A stretch of 64,000 nt of DNA from Streptomyces sp. SCUT-3 (lineage in GTDB: Bacteria; Actinomycetota; Actinomycetes; Streptomycetales; Streptomycetaceae). A model generated the notes under the pieces. That model ran no database searches. It was not told where the DNA came from and saw nothing but the letters and a program-made list of their open reading frames with translations. The position numbers and the translations under genes were made by a program. The DNA lies in contig NZ_CP046907.1 in assembly GCF_014083985.1 (NCBI RefSeq), positions 690,501 through 754,500 on the forward strand. Direction: 5' to 3'. The first letter of the stretch is position 1; the number at the start of each line of letters is the position of its first letter. This document shows positions 1 to 10,556 of the stretch, piece after piece.

Positions 1-574
1 AAGGAATCCTGAATTCAGGAAATCCTGTATCCAGGCTGCCGGGGCGCGGCCCACCCCCGGCGCGGACTGCCGGCACGGACGGCCGGGGCGGCGGCGCGGA
101 AGGAGAAGCCGCTCGCGGTGGGGCACCGGCACGCTCGCCCGCCCCGCGGGGCGGGCACCGAGGGTTTTCCCCGCGTCGCCCGCGCAGGGAGTTCCCTCAT
201 TGGGCCGAGGCATCCCGGACCGTAGCGTAAAGCGGTGACGGAGGTCGGAACACCAGGTCAACGCAGCACCACGACCCGGGGGTTCCCCGCCCCCTCCGTC
301 CTCGGCCGGCCGGCATCGTCCCCTGGGGCGAGGGCTGCGCCCGGGCGGGCCGCCCCGGCGTCCGCACCGGGCCGACCACGCTCTCCTCGCAGGTGACGGA
401 CCAGGGCGACTCCTGACCGGACGGCCGTCCACGGACGGCGGAGCCCGGGTGCGGTGACAGTGCTCCCGCACCCGGGCACCGCGCATTCTCCGGGGCCGCG
501 CCCCGGAACGGCCCGTTCGAACCGTCCGAATCGTCCGAACCCCGACGCGCCGTCAGAGCCCTGAGCACCCCGCC
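1..574. other. Left-edge stretch without a recognisable gene
   Basis: No open frame here has recognisable protein content, a convincing start site or a family match; those present look like GC-driven chance frames. The first 40 bases are less GC-rich and hold two small palindromes, a 14-bp one at 7-20 (TCCTGAATTCAGGA) and CCTG-N4-CAGG just after it. Spaced dyads of this size are typical of GntR- or XRE-type operators, so this may be the regulatory edge of a gene lying left of the window. That is inference. Confidence 0.4.
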
Positions 575-617
575 GGGCCCTGCCCGCCGTGCGTCCTCCG
601 CCCGGCGGGCAGGACCC
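575..617 (-). terminator. Hairpin terminator after the 627-1565 gene
   Basis: Inverted repeat with 11-bp perfect arms (579-589 CCTGCCCGCCG and 603-613 CGGCGGGCAGG), a 13-nt loop, and a further GGG/CCC pairing outside one mismatch. It begins about 10 nt beyond the stop of the minus-strand gene. There is no U-tract, as is usual for Streptomyces terminators. Confidence 0.6.
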
Positions 618-626
618 GGCCGGCTT

Positions 627-1565
627 TCAGGCCCCCGGGCGGCGCGGGCCCCGGGCGAGGGTGTGGCCGGCCACGCCGGCGAGCGCGGCGAGCACTCCGC
701 CGGCCGCGGTCCAGGCCCAGCGGTCCGACCACCAGCCGCCGTACCAGCCGCCGTCCGGTTCCGCCAGTGCGGCCGGCTGCGACGGGGCACGCCCGTCCCC
801 GGCCGCGTCCTCCGCCTCGTCCCCGTCGGCCGCCTCGTCCGCGTCCTCCGCCTCGTCGGCGTCCGGTGCGGAGGCCCCCGTGCCCGAGGGGTCTACGATG
901 CCGCCGGCCCGGGTGACGGGCAGCAGCGGGGCGGTGAGCTCCCCGCCGTGCGCCTGGGCCCCGCCCGCGTCCCGCGCGGTGGCCTCCACCTCGGCGCCCA
1001 CGGGCAGCCCGAGGTCGCGCTCGGGCAGGTCCACCGCGGTCAGCCGCAGGTAGTAGGCGCCCGGCAGGGGGTCGTTGGACCACGCCTCGGACCACGGCCG
1101 CACGGTGCGCAGCGTGCAGCTGAGCGTCACCGACTCCGCGTCGGCGGACGCCCGCTTCGTGGAATCCCCGGAAGCGCAGGCCTGACGGCGGCGCAGGCCG
1201 TCGAAGAGGTCGAGCTGCCAGGTGGAGGAGCCGTGCCGGGAGGCCGCCGGGGGCAGGGTGACCGTCGCCCGCACGGTGGGCCTCTGCCCCGCCCCGGCGG
1301 GGAAGGTCCAGTAGAGGTAGTCGCCGAGGGAGGCCGCTGCCGTGGCCCTCTGCTCCTGCCGGATCGCGGTGGCGGTGCGGAAGGTGGTGCCCGCCTCGGT
1401 GGGCGCGGCCTCCTCCTCCGCGCCCGCCGAGGGGCCGGGGCTTCCGTCCGCCGCGGCGGGGGACGCGCCCAGCAGGACCGTCCCGGCCAGTGCGGCGGCG
1501 GCCAGCCCGGCGGCCGCCGCAGCGCGTGCGGCGCGTGCGGCGCTCGCGGTGTGTGCGGTACGCAT
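627..1565 (-). CDS. Secreted, C-terminally anchored protein of unknown function
   Basis: 312 aa. A long Ala-rich signal peptide (about residues 1-40) precedes an extracellular region with a beta-rich look. A very acidic Asp/Glu/Ala spacer (about 236-256) follows, and a single membrane segment (about 288-305) leads to a basic tail, so most of the protein should lie outside the cell. The ATG overlaps the TGA of the upstream VWA gene (TGATG), which implies translational coupling and a shared role. No enzymatic motif is visible. It probably acts as a partner of the VWA protein, but this rests only on gene arrangement and matching topology. Confidence 0.72.
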   Translation of the reverse strand: MRTAHTASAARAARAAAAAGLAAAALAGTVLLGASPAAADGSPGPSAGAEEEAAPTEAGTTFRTATAIRQEQRATAAASLGDYLYWTFPAGAGQRPTVRATVTLPPAASRHGSSTWQLDLFDGLRRRQACASGDSTKRASADAESVTLSCTLRTVRPWSEAWSNDPLPGAYYLRLTAVDLPERDLGLPVGAEVEATARDAGGAQAHGGELTAPLLPVTRAGGIVDPSGTGASAPDADEAEDADEAADGDEAEDAAGDGRAPSQPAALAEPDGGWYGGWWSDRWAWTAAGGVLAALAGVAGHTLARGPRRPGA

Positions 1566-2845
1566 CAGTTGGTCCTCCGGACGGTGATCCGCCAGCGGGA
1601 CACCCAGCCCCACAGCAGGCCGGCGAGCAGGCCGACGAGGGTGAGCACGCCGAGCAGCACCCAGCCGCGGCCGAGGCCGAAGGCCGCGGTGTCGTACGCC
1701 CGGTCGGGCGACTTCACGACGTCGACGGACAGTTCGACGGGCATGCCGGGGGTGCGCTTGACGGAGGCGGGCGCGGAGAAGGAGTTGGAGACCTCCAGGC
1801 AGACGGCCGTCGTGGCGGGCTTGAGCTCCTCGTCGTCGAGGTCGACGTCGTCGCGTGCGGCCAGGGGGTACCGCAGGCCGGCCGAGACCGCGTCGGTGCG
1901 TCCGCCGCCGGCGTCGGTGCCGCGCACCAGTTCCCGGCCCCGGGCGTCCACGGCCCGCAGCAGCACGCCGTAGTCGCGGTTCACCGCGCGGTCCGCGGCC
2001 ACGCTCACCGAGGCCCGCACCTCCTGGCCGGGCAGGAGCTCCAGCCGGTACCAGCGGTGCTGCCCGAACTCCTGGCGGTCGGTGTAGACGCCGGGGGTCA
2101 GCACGGGGGCGGCCGCGCACCTGTCCGCGCCCTCGACCGCCGCCGGCTCCTCCGGCGGGGCGTCGGCGGCGCGCCGCACCAGCTGCTTGATGCGGGAGGC
2201 GAGCTGGTCGGTGTTCTGCACGGCCGTGTAGGTGCCGCCGGTGGCCTCGGCGATGCAGCTGAGCTGCTCGCGCACCTTGGCGTCCAGGGTCAGGCCGAGG
2301 GTGTCGACGACCAGGTGGGTCCCCTTGGCGGCGAGCTCGCGGGCGACGTCGCACGGGTCGGGCAGCCCGCAGGAGTCCTCGCCGTCGGTGATGAGCACGA
2401 TCCTGCGCGTGCCCTCGCCCGTGCCGAGGTCGGCGTCCGCGCCACGCAGTGCGTAGCCGATGGGGGTCCAGCCGGTGGGGGCCAGGGTGGCGACGGCGGT
2501 CTTGGCCTCGGTGCGGTCCACCGGGCCGACGGGGTAGAGCTGCTCGCTGTCGCGGCAGCCGGTCCTCTTGTCCTCGCCGGGGTAGGTGGCCCCCAGGGTG
2601 CGTATGCCGAGGTGGACCTCCTCCGGCACCGCGTCGATGACCTCGTTGAAGGCCTTCTTGGCCGCGGCCATGCGGGATCCGCCGTCGATGTCGCGGGCCC
2701 GCATCGAGCCGCTGACGTCCAGGACGAGCTCGACCCTGGGCGGGGCCTGCTCCGGTCCGTCGGCCGCGCTCGCCGGGGGCGCTGATGTGGAGAGACAGGC
2801 GAGCAGGACGCACAGGCCCGCCGCCAACCGTCTGGTGGTAGTCAC
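1565..2845 (-). CDS. Secreted VWA-domain protein with C-terminal anchor
   Basis: 426 aa. Signal peptide at about 1-28, then a von Willebrand factor A domain with a MIDAS metal site: DVSGS at about 43-47, a threonine in the GWTPIG segment, and the aspartate of LITDGED. A second beta-rich region follows, then a transmembrane helix near 393-415 and a short basic tail. The domain is therefore displayed outside the membrane, where VWA domains bind ligands or partner proteins through Mg2+. It is the first gene of a coupled pair with the anchored protein downstream (TGATG overlap). The partner and process are unknown. Confidence 0.85.
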   Translation of the reverse strand: MTTTRRLAAGLCVLLACLSTSAPPASAADGPEQAPPRVELVLDVSGSMRARDIDGGSRMAAAKKAFNEVIDAVPEEVHLGIRTLGATYPGEDKRTGCRDSEQLYPVGPVDRTEAKTAVATLAPTGWTPIGYALRGADADLGTGEGTRRIVLITDGEDSCGLPDPCDVARELAAKGTHLVVDTLGLTLDAKVREQLSCIAEATGGTYTAVQNTDQLASRIKQLVRRAADAPPEEPAAVEGADRCAAAPVLTPGVYTDRQEFGQHRWYRLELLPGQEVRASVSVAADRAVNRDYGVLLRAVDARGRELVRGTDAGGGRTDAVSAGLRYPLAARDDVDLDDEELKPATTAVCLEVSNSFSAPASVKRTPGMPVELSVDVVKSPDRAYDTAAFGLGRGWVLLGVLTLVGLLAGLLWGWVSRWRITVRRTN

Positions 2846-2967
2846 GCGCGGATCCTACGGAGGGTCACACGGCATCCCCAAAAGGCAGTTCGACTCCGGA
2901 CGCGGCCGCCCGGCCGGTCGCGGCGGGGCGGCCGGCGGGGGCCGGCGCGGGGCGGGCGCGGGGCGGG

Positions 2968-4188
2968 TCAGAGCGGTGACGGCCACCGGGAGGGCGGCAG
3001 CAGCGTCCGGGCCCGCAGCACCAGGCCGAGTTCGAAGCGGGCGTCGGGGTCGCGCAGGTCCGCGCCGAAGAGCTCCTCGATCTGCCGCAGCCGGTAGCGC
3101 ACGGTCTGCGGGTGCACGTTGATCGCCCGGGCCACTTCGGGAGCGCTCCCGCCGCACTGCAGCCAGGCCAGCAGGGTTTCGGCCAGTCGCTCCCGCTGCT
3201 TGGGCCGCACCTGCTCCAGCGGTGCCAGGCGCCGCCCGGCGAGCAGGTCCAGCAGCCGTTCGTCCTCCAGCAGGACCAGGGAGGCGAGGTGGTCGGTGCA
3301 CCGTGCGACGCGGCGGTGCTCATCCAGTCCCCGGCCGATCAGTTCCATCAGGCGGCGGGCGGTGTGCAGGGAGGCCGCGGCGTCGGCGGGTTCCACGCGG
3401 GGGCCGAGTGCGGCCCGGGCTCCGCGCAGGTCCCGCTCCAGCAGGTCCACGTGCTCGGGGGCGGGGTCGGGCAGCAGGACGACGGGGTCGGCCCGGTCGA
3501 AGTCGGCGAGCACCACGGTTCCGGGCAGCCGGGGGAAGTGCGGCCTCTCCCCCGGTGGCTGCTCGCGGCGCAGGACGAGGGCCGCGACGGTGCGCGGCAG
3601 GGGCCAGCGGGCGGCCCGGGCGGCCTCGCTCAGCTCCTCGGGCTCCGGGGGCCGCTCGGACAGCAGCGCCTCCAGCAGGCGCTGGCGGCGGCGGTGCAGT
3701 TCGCCGGCGGTGTCGGCCTGCGCCTGCGCGTAGCCCTCGACCGCGTGCGAGGCGAGTTCGTCGATGTAGGCGAAGACCGCCTCGGCCAGGCCGTACATCC
3801 GCGCCGGGGCGATCTCGGCCTCCTGGCCGACCTTGACCCAGCGGCGCCAGGCGAGCCTGGCTCCGATCCGGTAGGCGGCCTGGAGCGCGTCCAGGCTGCG
3901 CCCCTCGCGCATCTCGATGCGGCCCAGCGAGCGGCTGAGTTCGGCGATCTCCTCGCGTTCCCCGGCCGGCGGCGGGTCGGAGACGCGGGTGACGAACCCG
4001 GCGAGGGAGCGCTCCACGCCCACCCGGATGGTCCGGGCGAACGGCCCCTCCAGGGGCTGGGCGAACTCCGGGACCTGACGGCGGATCTCCCGGATGGTCT
4101 CCTGCGCCAGGTCGCCCAGTTCCGAGCGCATCCGCTCGACGATCTCGTGCGGTAACAGCCGCCGGCCGTGCTCGGACACCCCCGACAC
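2968..4188 (-). CDS. PucR-family transcriptional regulator
   Basis: 406 aa. The C-terminal 60 residues form the PucR-type helix-turn-helix (HTH_30), with the motif INVHPQTVRYRLRQIEELFG. The middle matches the GGDEF-like CdaR region, and the N-terminal part is the helical sensor domain of this Streptomyces family. I chose the GTG at 4188 because GAGAGGAG lies 8 nt upstream. The open frame extends further upstream, but that stretch is Arg/Pro-rich and unlike protein. PucR/CdaR proteins usually activate nearby metabolic operons in response to small molecules; the target cannot be read here. Confidence 0.88.
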   Translation of the reverse strand: MSGVSEHGRRLLPHEIVERMRSELGDLAQETIREIRRQVPEFAQPLEGPFARTIRVGVERSLAGFVTRVSDPPPAGEREEIAELSRSLGRIEMREGRSLDALQAAYRIGARLAWRRWVKVGQEAEIAPARMYGLAEAVFAYIDELASHAVEGYAQAQADTAGELHRRRQRLLEALLSERPPEPEELSEAARAARWPLPRTVAALVLRREQPPGERPHFPRLPGTVVLADFDRADPVVLLPDPAPEHVDLLERDLRGARAALGPRVEPADAAASLHTARRLMELIGRGLDEHRRVARCTDHLASLVLLEDERLLDLLAGRRLAPLEQVRPKQRERLAETLLAWLQCGGSAPEVARAINVHPQTVRYRLRQIEELFGADLRDPDARFELGLVLRARTLLPPSRWPSPL

Positions 4189-4442
4189 CGGTTCCACTCC
4201 TCTCGGTAGCGGTACCGCGCACCGCGCGGCCCGTGCGGACGGGGAGGCCCGTTCCGCGCGGCGCCCCCGTCCGCGCGCCGTCGTCCACTGGAGCAATGCA
4301 CGGTAGGGCACGCCACCGCGGCGCCGTAAGCCTCGTGCGGCGCCGTGGCCGAAACCCTGCTGCCGCGAACGCCAGGGACGCCGGGGGACGGCGGGGGACG
4401 GCGGAACGCCCGGGGCGGCGGCCCCGGGCGCCCGGTCGGGCA

Positions 4443-4474
4443 CGGCGGCGGGCTCCCGCGGGGGCCCGCCGCCG
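4443..4474 (-). terminator. Hairpin terminator after the 4480-5163 gene
   Basis: Perfect 11-bp arms (CGGCGGCGGGC at 4443-4453 and its complement at 4464-4474) with a 10-nt loop, starting 6 nt beyond the stop codon. Likely ends the DUF6230-DUF6114-secreted protein group. Confidence 0.65.
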
Positions 4475-4479
4475 CACGG

Positions 4480-5801
<1,322 letters not shown>

Positions 5802-5811
5802 TGCGGCCTCC

Positions 5812-6432
5812 TCAGAAGCACTCGTGCTTGCCCTTGAGGACCTTCATGTTCAGCCCGGACAGCTTGAAGGTCCCGGCGTTGGTGGCCCAGGCGACCTGCT
5901 TGAGGTTCTTGATCGACATGCGGTCGGCCTGCTGGGAGAACATGTCCTGCATGCCCTGCGCGTCCTTCGGCCCCTTGTCCAGGGTCGAGGCGTCCCGGCC
6001 GATCTCGATGTTCTCGAACGAGGCGTCGCCGGAGAGCTGGGTCGCGTCGACGAACAGCTCGTTGGCCTGGACCGGGGTTCCCTTGTTGCCGGCGGACAGC
6101 TTCAGCGAGATGTCCCCGACGACCGGCAGTGTGGTGAGCACCGACTGGCAGAGGTTGTTCATCTCCGCCTTCTTGATGCCGGTGACGGCGACGGGCAGCA
6201 GGTCGCCGCGCGCGTTGGTGTCGATGCTGCCGTACTGCGCGAACCCCTCACCCGTGAGGCTGTCCGCGGAGACCTTGAACTGCTGGCCGGACACGGCGAA
6301 GGAGGCGGCGAGCGCCCCGTTGGCCATGGCGACGGCGAGCACCGCGGTCCCGGCCACGGCCGGCACGGACAGTGCGGCGAACCGCTTCCATCTGATCGCC
6401 CCGGTGACCGGTCTGCCCTGTGCGTCCTTCAT
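5812..6432 (-). CDS. DUF6230 family secreted/anchored protein
   Basis: 206 aa. A basic N-terminus is followed by a hydrophobic segment (about 20-45) serving as signal or anchor. The outer domain contains the stretch SFAVSGQQFKVSADSLTG and two cysteines, the arrangement typical of DUF6230. Start ATG 6432 has AAGGGGA 6 nt upstream; the open frame runs further upstream but lacks a ribosome site. It is the first gene of a group with DUF6114 and a secreted protein, transcribed from the 6433-6778 divergent region. Biochemical role unknown. Confidence 0.85.
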   Translation of the reverse strand: MKDAQGRPVTGAIRWKRFAALSVPAVAGTAVLAVAMANGALAASFAVSGQQFKVSADSLTGEGFAQYGSIDTNARGDLLPVAVTGIKKAEMNNLCQSVLTTLPVVGDISLKLSAGNKGTPVQANELFVDATQLSGDASFENIEIGRDASTLDKGPKDAQGMQDMFSQQADRMSIKNLKQVAWATNAGTFKLSGLNMKVLKGKHECF

Positions 6433-6627
6433 GCGGAATCCCCTTGTTCTCAGTGGAACGGCGGTCCGCGGAAAGCCCTCCCGCGCCCCGCCGTGACGTG
6501 CCCTCGTCACGTATGGGCGATGGTGGGGCGTGTTACATCAGCTTTGCAAGAGATTCACACGGAGAATTGCCGCAGGTCCCGCAGTAACCGCCGAATACGC
6601 ACCCGGGAAAGGAACCCGCCGGCGCTC

Positions 6628-6659
6628 TTGTCATCCGGATGACAAAAAATCCTTGTCAT
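6628..6659. promoter_or_regulatory. 18-bp palindrome plus half-site in a divergent promoter region
   Basis: TTGTCATCCGGATGACAA (6628-6645) is a perfect palindrome, and the half-site TTGTCAT recurs in direct orientation at 6653-6659. It lies in the 346-nt region between the DUF6230 gene (minus) and the MFS gene (plus), which holds no gene and is AT-richer than its surroundings. This looks like an operator for a dimeric repressor. Which gene it controls is not clear. Confidence 0.55.
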
Positions 6660-6778
6660 GCGGAACACATCCCTTTCCCTTTCTCCGCTCACTCCGGTGA
6701 CAACCCGGCGGGAAAAGGGCCGGAATTCGCCGGGCGCGGAACGCACGCCCGTCCGCCGGCTGCCGTAGGTTGGCCGCC

Positions 6779-8047
6779 GTGGACCTCTCCGACCGGCCGG
6801 ACTCCCCCGGCGCCGCACCCCGGCTGCGCCGGGCCCGCCTCGCCGTGGTGCTGCTCTTCCTGGCCAACGCCCTCGTCTACGCCAACCTCGTCCCCCGGTT
6901 CCCGGAGATCCGCGACTCCATGGGCCTGTCCAACACGGCCATGGGCGCGGCGATCGCCGCCGCACCGGCCGGGGCCCTGCTGGTCGGGCTGTCCGCCGGC
7001 GCCCTGGGGGCGCTGGTCGGCAGCGGGCGGCTCGCCGTCCTGTGCGGGTTCGGGTTCGCCGTCGTCGTCCCCCTGCTGGGGCTGGCCGACCGGTGGTGGA
7101 CGCTGGCGGGCCTGCTCTTCCTGACGGGGGCCCTCGACGCGGTCATGGACTCGGCCATGAACACCCACGGGCTGCGGGTGCAGCGGGGCTACGGACGGTC
7201 GATCCTCAGCGGCTTCCACGGCGTGTGGTCCGTGGGCGCGGTGGCCGGCGGGCTGGCCGGCACCGCGGCGGCCGGCCTCGGCGTCCCGCTGCCGGCGCAG
7301 ACGGCCGCGGCCGGCGTCGTGCTGGCGCTGCTGGCCGCGGCGGCGCGGCCCCTGCTTCTGCCCGGGTCCGACGACGCCGACCACGGGCCCGCGCCCGCGG
7401 CGGCCGGCGCGGACACCGGCGACGGCGCGGACACCGGCACCGGCGGGCGCGCGGGCTCGGGGCTGCGGACGGCACTGCCCGTGCTGCTCCTGCTCGGGCT
7501 GGTCCTGGTGATGGCCTCCGTCGTCGAGGACACCCCCGCCTCATGGGGCGCGGCGCTCCTGCGGGACGACTACGCGGCCCCTGCCGCCGCGGCCGGCCTG
7601 GCCTACGTCGCCTTCCAGTGCGCCATGACGGTGGGGCGGTTCACCGGGGACCGGGTCACCGACCGGTACGGCCCGGTGGCCGTGGCGCGGGTCGGCGGAC
7701 TGCTCGTCGCCGTGCCCGTCGGGCTGGCCCTGCTCTCCGGCTCCGGCGCCGCGGTCGTCGCCGCCTTCGCCCTGGCGGGGCTGGGCGCGGCCACCCTCTT
7801 CCCCGCCGCCCTGCACGCGGCGGGCAGCATCCCCGGGGTGGGCAGCGGGCACGGCGTCGCGGTGGTGAGCTGGCTGGCCCGGGTCGGCTTCCTGGCCGCC
7901 CCGCCGCTGGTGGGCCTGGTCGGCGACCGGGTCGGGCTGCGGGCCGGCGTCTCGGTCGTGGTCGTCGCGGGCGTCCTCGTGGTGCTCCTCGCCCGCGTCC
8001 TGTCCCCCGCCCCCGTACGGCCGGGTGCCGGCGCCCCGTCCGCCTGA
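6779..8047 (+). CDS. MFS transporter
   Basis: 422 aa with about 12 hydrophobic helices split by a Gly/Asp/Ala-rich central loop (around residues 205-230). It belongs to the major facilitator superfamily and resembles YbjJ/fucose-permease-like exporters; the segment NLVPRFPEIRDSMGLS after helix 1 is typical. The start is uncertain: GTG 6779 has no Shine-Dalgarno but sits 7 nt after TAGGTT, a -10-like hexamer, so the transcript may be leaderless. TTG 6770 is the alternative. Substrate unknown. It converges on a small membrane-protein gene, with a strong hairpin between them. Confidence 0.82.
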   Translation: MDLSDRPDSPGAAPRLRRARLAVVLLFLANALVYANLVPRFPEIRDSMGLSNTAMGAAIAAAPAGALLVGLSAGALGALVGSGRLAVLCGFGFAVVVPLLGLADRWWTLAGLLFLTGALDAVMDSAMNTHGLRVQRGYGRSILSGFHGVWSVGAVAGGLAGTAAAGLGVPLPAQTAAAGVVLALLAAAARPLLLPGSDDADHGPAPAAAGADTGDGADTGTGGRAGSGLRTALPVLLLLGLVLVMASVVEDTPASWGAALLRDDYAAPAAAAGLAYVAFQCAMTVGRFTGDRVTDRYGPVAVARVGGLLVAVPVGLALLSGSGAAVVAAFALAGLGAATLFPAALHAAGSIPGVGSGHGVAVVSWLARVGFLAAPPLVGLVGDRVGLRAGVSVVVVAGVLVVLLARVLSPAPVRPGAGAPSA

Positions 8048-8133
8048 GGTACGCCGCCTCCTGCCACCGGACGGCCGGGCGGGCCGCGGGACCGGGCGGG
8101 CCGGGGACCGTGCGGGGTTCCGGACGACGCGGC

Positions 8134-8169
8134 GGCCGGGGAACCGGCGGTCGTGCCGGTTCCCCGGCC
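8134..8169. terminator. Bidirectional hairpin between convergent genes
   Basis: Perfect 15-bp arms (GGCCGGGGAACCGGC at 8134-8148 and its complement at 8155-8169) with a 6-nt loop, lying between the MFS gene (plus) and the small membrane-protein gene (minus). Confidence 0.75.
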
Positions 8170-8209
8170 GGGGAGGAGGAGCGGGGCCGCGGAGGGGTTG
8201 CGGAGGGGG

Positions 8210-8563
8210 TCAGGGGAGCGCGGAGCGGATCCACACCTCCACCAGGACGCACAGCACGAGCATGCCCAGGACCGTCGCCGCGGTGGCGCACAGCAGGCGC
8301 CGCCGCAGTTCCTCGTAGCGCTCGGTGTACTCCTGGCGCAGTTCGCGGCACCGGTCCGCCACGGCGCGGATGGCGGTCCGGGAGACGGCCATACGCCGTT
8401 CCGCGTACAGGGCGACGACCTCCTCGCGCCGGGCGCCGGTCAGCCACGGCATGAGACGGGCGAACTCCTCGGCCTCCCTGACCGCGTTGGTGTTCTCGGC
8501 CTGCAGCAGGAGGTACCCCTCCAGCTGGTTGATGCCCCGGGCGGCCGTCTCGTGCTCGCTCAC
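8210..8563 (-). CDS. Small membrane protein downstream of ctaD
   Basis: 117 aa. A helical, Arg/Glu-rich region (about residues 5-88, possibly coiled coil) leads into one membrane helix (about 90-112), giving a tail-anchored topology. The GTG start lies 10 nt beyond the ctaD stop with a GAGGCGG ribosome site, so it is co-transcribed with ctaD. No family name is recognised. It could be an accessory to the oxidase, judged by linkage only. Confidence 0.7.
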   Translation of the reverse strand: MSEHETAARGINQLEGYLLLQAENTNAVREAEEFARLMPWLTGARREEVVALYAERRMAVSRTAIRAVADRCRELRQEYTERYEELRRRLLCATAATVLGMLVLCVLVEVWIRSALP

Positions 8564-8573
8564 GGCAGCCGCC

Positions 8574-10312
8574 TCAACCGCGGTCGTCTTCGTGGAGCGG
8601 GGACGCCACGCCCCTGCCCGGTTCGACGACGTCGCGGCGCCCGGCGTTCTCCAGCTCGTCCCGCAGGGAGATGTCGGGGTGGTGCAGGTCGAACGCCGGG
8701 GACTCGGAGCGGATCCGCGGCAGGGTGACGAAGTTGTGCCGCGGCGGCGGGCAGGAGGTGGCCCACTCCAGCGAGCGCCCGTAGCCCCAGGGGTCGTCGA
8801 CCTCGATCTTCGGCGCGTACTTGGCGGTCTTCCACACGTTGTAGAAGAACGGCAGCATCGACAGGCCCAGCAGGAAGGCGCCGATGCTGGAGATGGTGTT
8901 GAGCAGGGTGAAGCCGTCCGCGGCCAGGTAGTCGGCGTAGCGGCGCGGCATGCCCTCGACGCCCAGCCAGTGCTGGACGAGGAAGGTGGTGTGGAAGCCG
9001 ACGAACAGCGTCCAGAAGGTGATCTTGCCCAGGCGCTCGTCGAGCATCTTGCCGGTGAACTTCGGCCACCAGAAGTGGAAGCCGGAGAACATCGCGAAGA
9101 CGACAGTGCCGAAGATCACGTAGTGGAAGTGGGCGACCACGAAATACGTGTCGTGGACGTGGAAGTCCAGGGGCGGGGAGGCGAGCAGCACGCCGGTCAG
9201 GCCGCCGAAGAGGAACGTGGCCATGAAGCCGACCGCCCACAGCATCGGGGTCTCGAAGCTGAGCGACCCCTTCCACATCGTGCCGATCCAGTTGAAGAAC
9301 TTCACTCCCGTCGGCACCGCGATCAGGAACGACAGGAAGGAGAAGAACGGCAGCAGCACCGCACCGGTGGCGAACATGTGGTGCGCCCACACCGACATCG
9401 ACAGGCCCGTGATGGCCAGGGTGGCGCCGACCAGCCCGAGGTAGCCGAAGATCGGCTTGCGGGAGAAGACGGGCACGACCTCGGTGATGATGCCGAAGAA
9501 CGGCAGCGCGATGATGTAGACCTCCGGATGGCCGAAGAACCAGAACAGGTGCTGCCACAGGATGGGCCCGCCGTTGGCCGCGTCGTAGATGTGGCCGCCG
9601 AACTTGCGGTCGTACTCGAGGGCGAACAGGGCGGCTGCGAAGACGGGGAAGACCAGCAGGACGAGCACGCTGGTCAGCAGGGTGTTCCAGGTGAAGATCG
9701 GCATCCGGAACATGGTCATTCCCGGGGCCCGCATGCAGATGATCGTCGCGATGAAGTTGACCGAGCCGAGGATGGTGCCGAAGCCGGACATGCCGAGGCC
9801 CATGATCCACAGGTCGGCGCCCAGGGTCGGGGTGTGGACCTGGCCGGACAGCGGGGTGTAGCTGGTCCAGCCGAAGTCCGGCGGGCCCTGCGGGGTGAGG
9901 AAGCTGCCCGCCACGATGAGCGAGCCGAACAGGAACAGCCAGTAGGAGAACATGTTCAGCCGCGGGAACGCCACGTCCGGGGCGCCGATCTGCAGCGGCA
10001 CGATGCTGTTGGCGAAGCCGACGAACAGGGGGTGGCGAACATCAGCAGCATGATGCCGCCGTGCGTGGTGAACGCCTGGTTGTACTGCTCGTTCGACAGG
10101 ATCTGCGTGCCCGGGCGGGCCAGCTCCGCCCGCACCAGCAGCGCCAGCACACCCCCGACGCAGAAGAACACGAACGAGGTGACCAGGTACATCGCCCCGA
10201 TCTTCTTGTGGTCGGTGGTGGTGATCCAGTTCACCACCGCCTTCCCCCGGGCCGGGGCTCTGCGCCGGCGTTCGCGCTCGGACGCCTCCGCCCGGCCGAG
10301 TTGAACCGCCAT
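8574..10312 (-). pseudogene. ctaD: Cytochrome c oxidase subunit I, frameshifted
   Basis: Haem-copper oxidase subunit I, the proton-pumping core of the aa3 oxidase. The start ATG 10312 (after AGGAGG) opens a frame giving [18 protein letters not shown] and the haem-ligand His of [14 protein letters not shown]. One base is then missing in a 5-base run at 10028-10032 (six expected), and the rest continues in another frame: [11 protein letters not shown] (CuB ligand and His-Tyr crosslink), HHMFATG, and [13 protein letters not shown] with the haem ligands. With one base restored the protein would be about 579 aa and complete. No coxB or coxC is adjacent, so this is an orphan second-copy type. It is either a real recent frameshift or a homopolymer error. 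Confidence 0.88.
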
Positions 10313-10556
10313 GATCCTCGTCCTCCTGTAGCACCGAATTGTCACGGACAGTGATGACCCGTCGGGTTTCCACCCGCGGCTCCTGCCACCCGCTCGGGGG
10401 AACGGAGCCGTCGGAGGGTGAAATGCGGCTTCTGCGAAGTCAAGCACCGGTCGCGGGGAGCCGCACCCCGGACCGGCGGCCGCACGGCCCGCGCCGGGCG
10501 GTGCGCGCCGGGTGACCCGGGGTCACGGGCGGCGCGGGGTCACGGCCTGCCCGGGG

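Noticed and set aside
258-479. 73-codon minus-strand frame at the left edge
   Set aside because: No ribosome site, composition typical of random high-GC frames, no recognisable motif.
4189-4443. N-terminal extension of the PucR regulator
   Set aside because: The extra 85 residues are Arg/Pro/Ala-rich without conservation signals, while GTG 4188 has a strong ribosome site.
10020-10040. Programmed ribosomal frameshifting in ctaD
   Set aside because: No family precedent, and no downstream pseudoknot or in-frame stop arrangement was seen; a lost base in a run is simpler.
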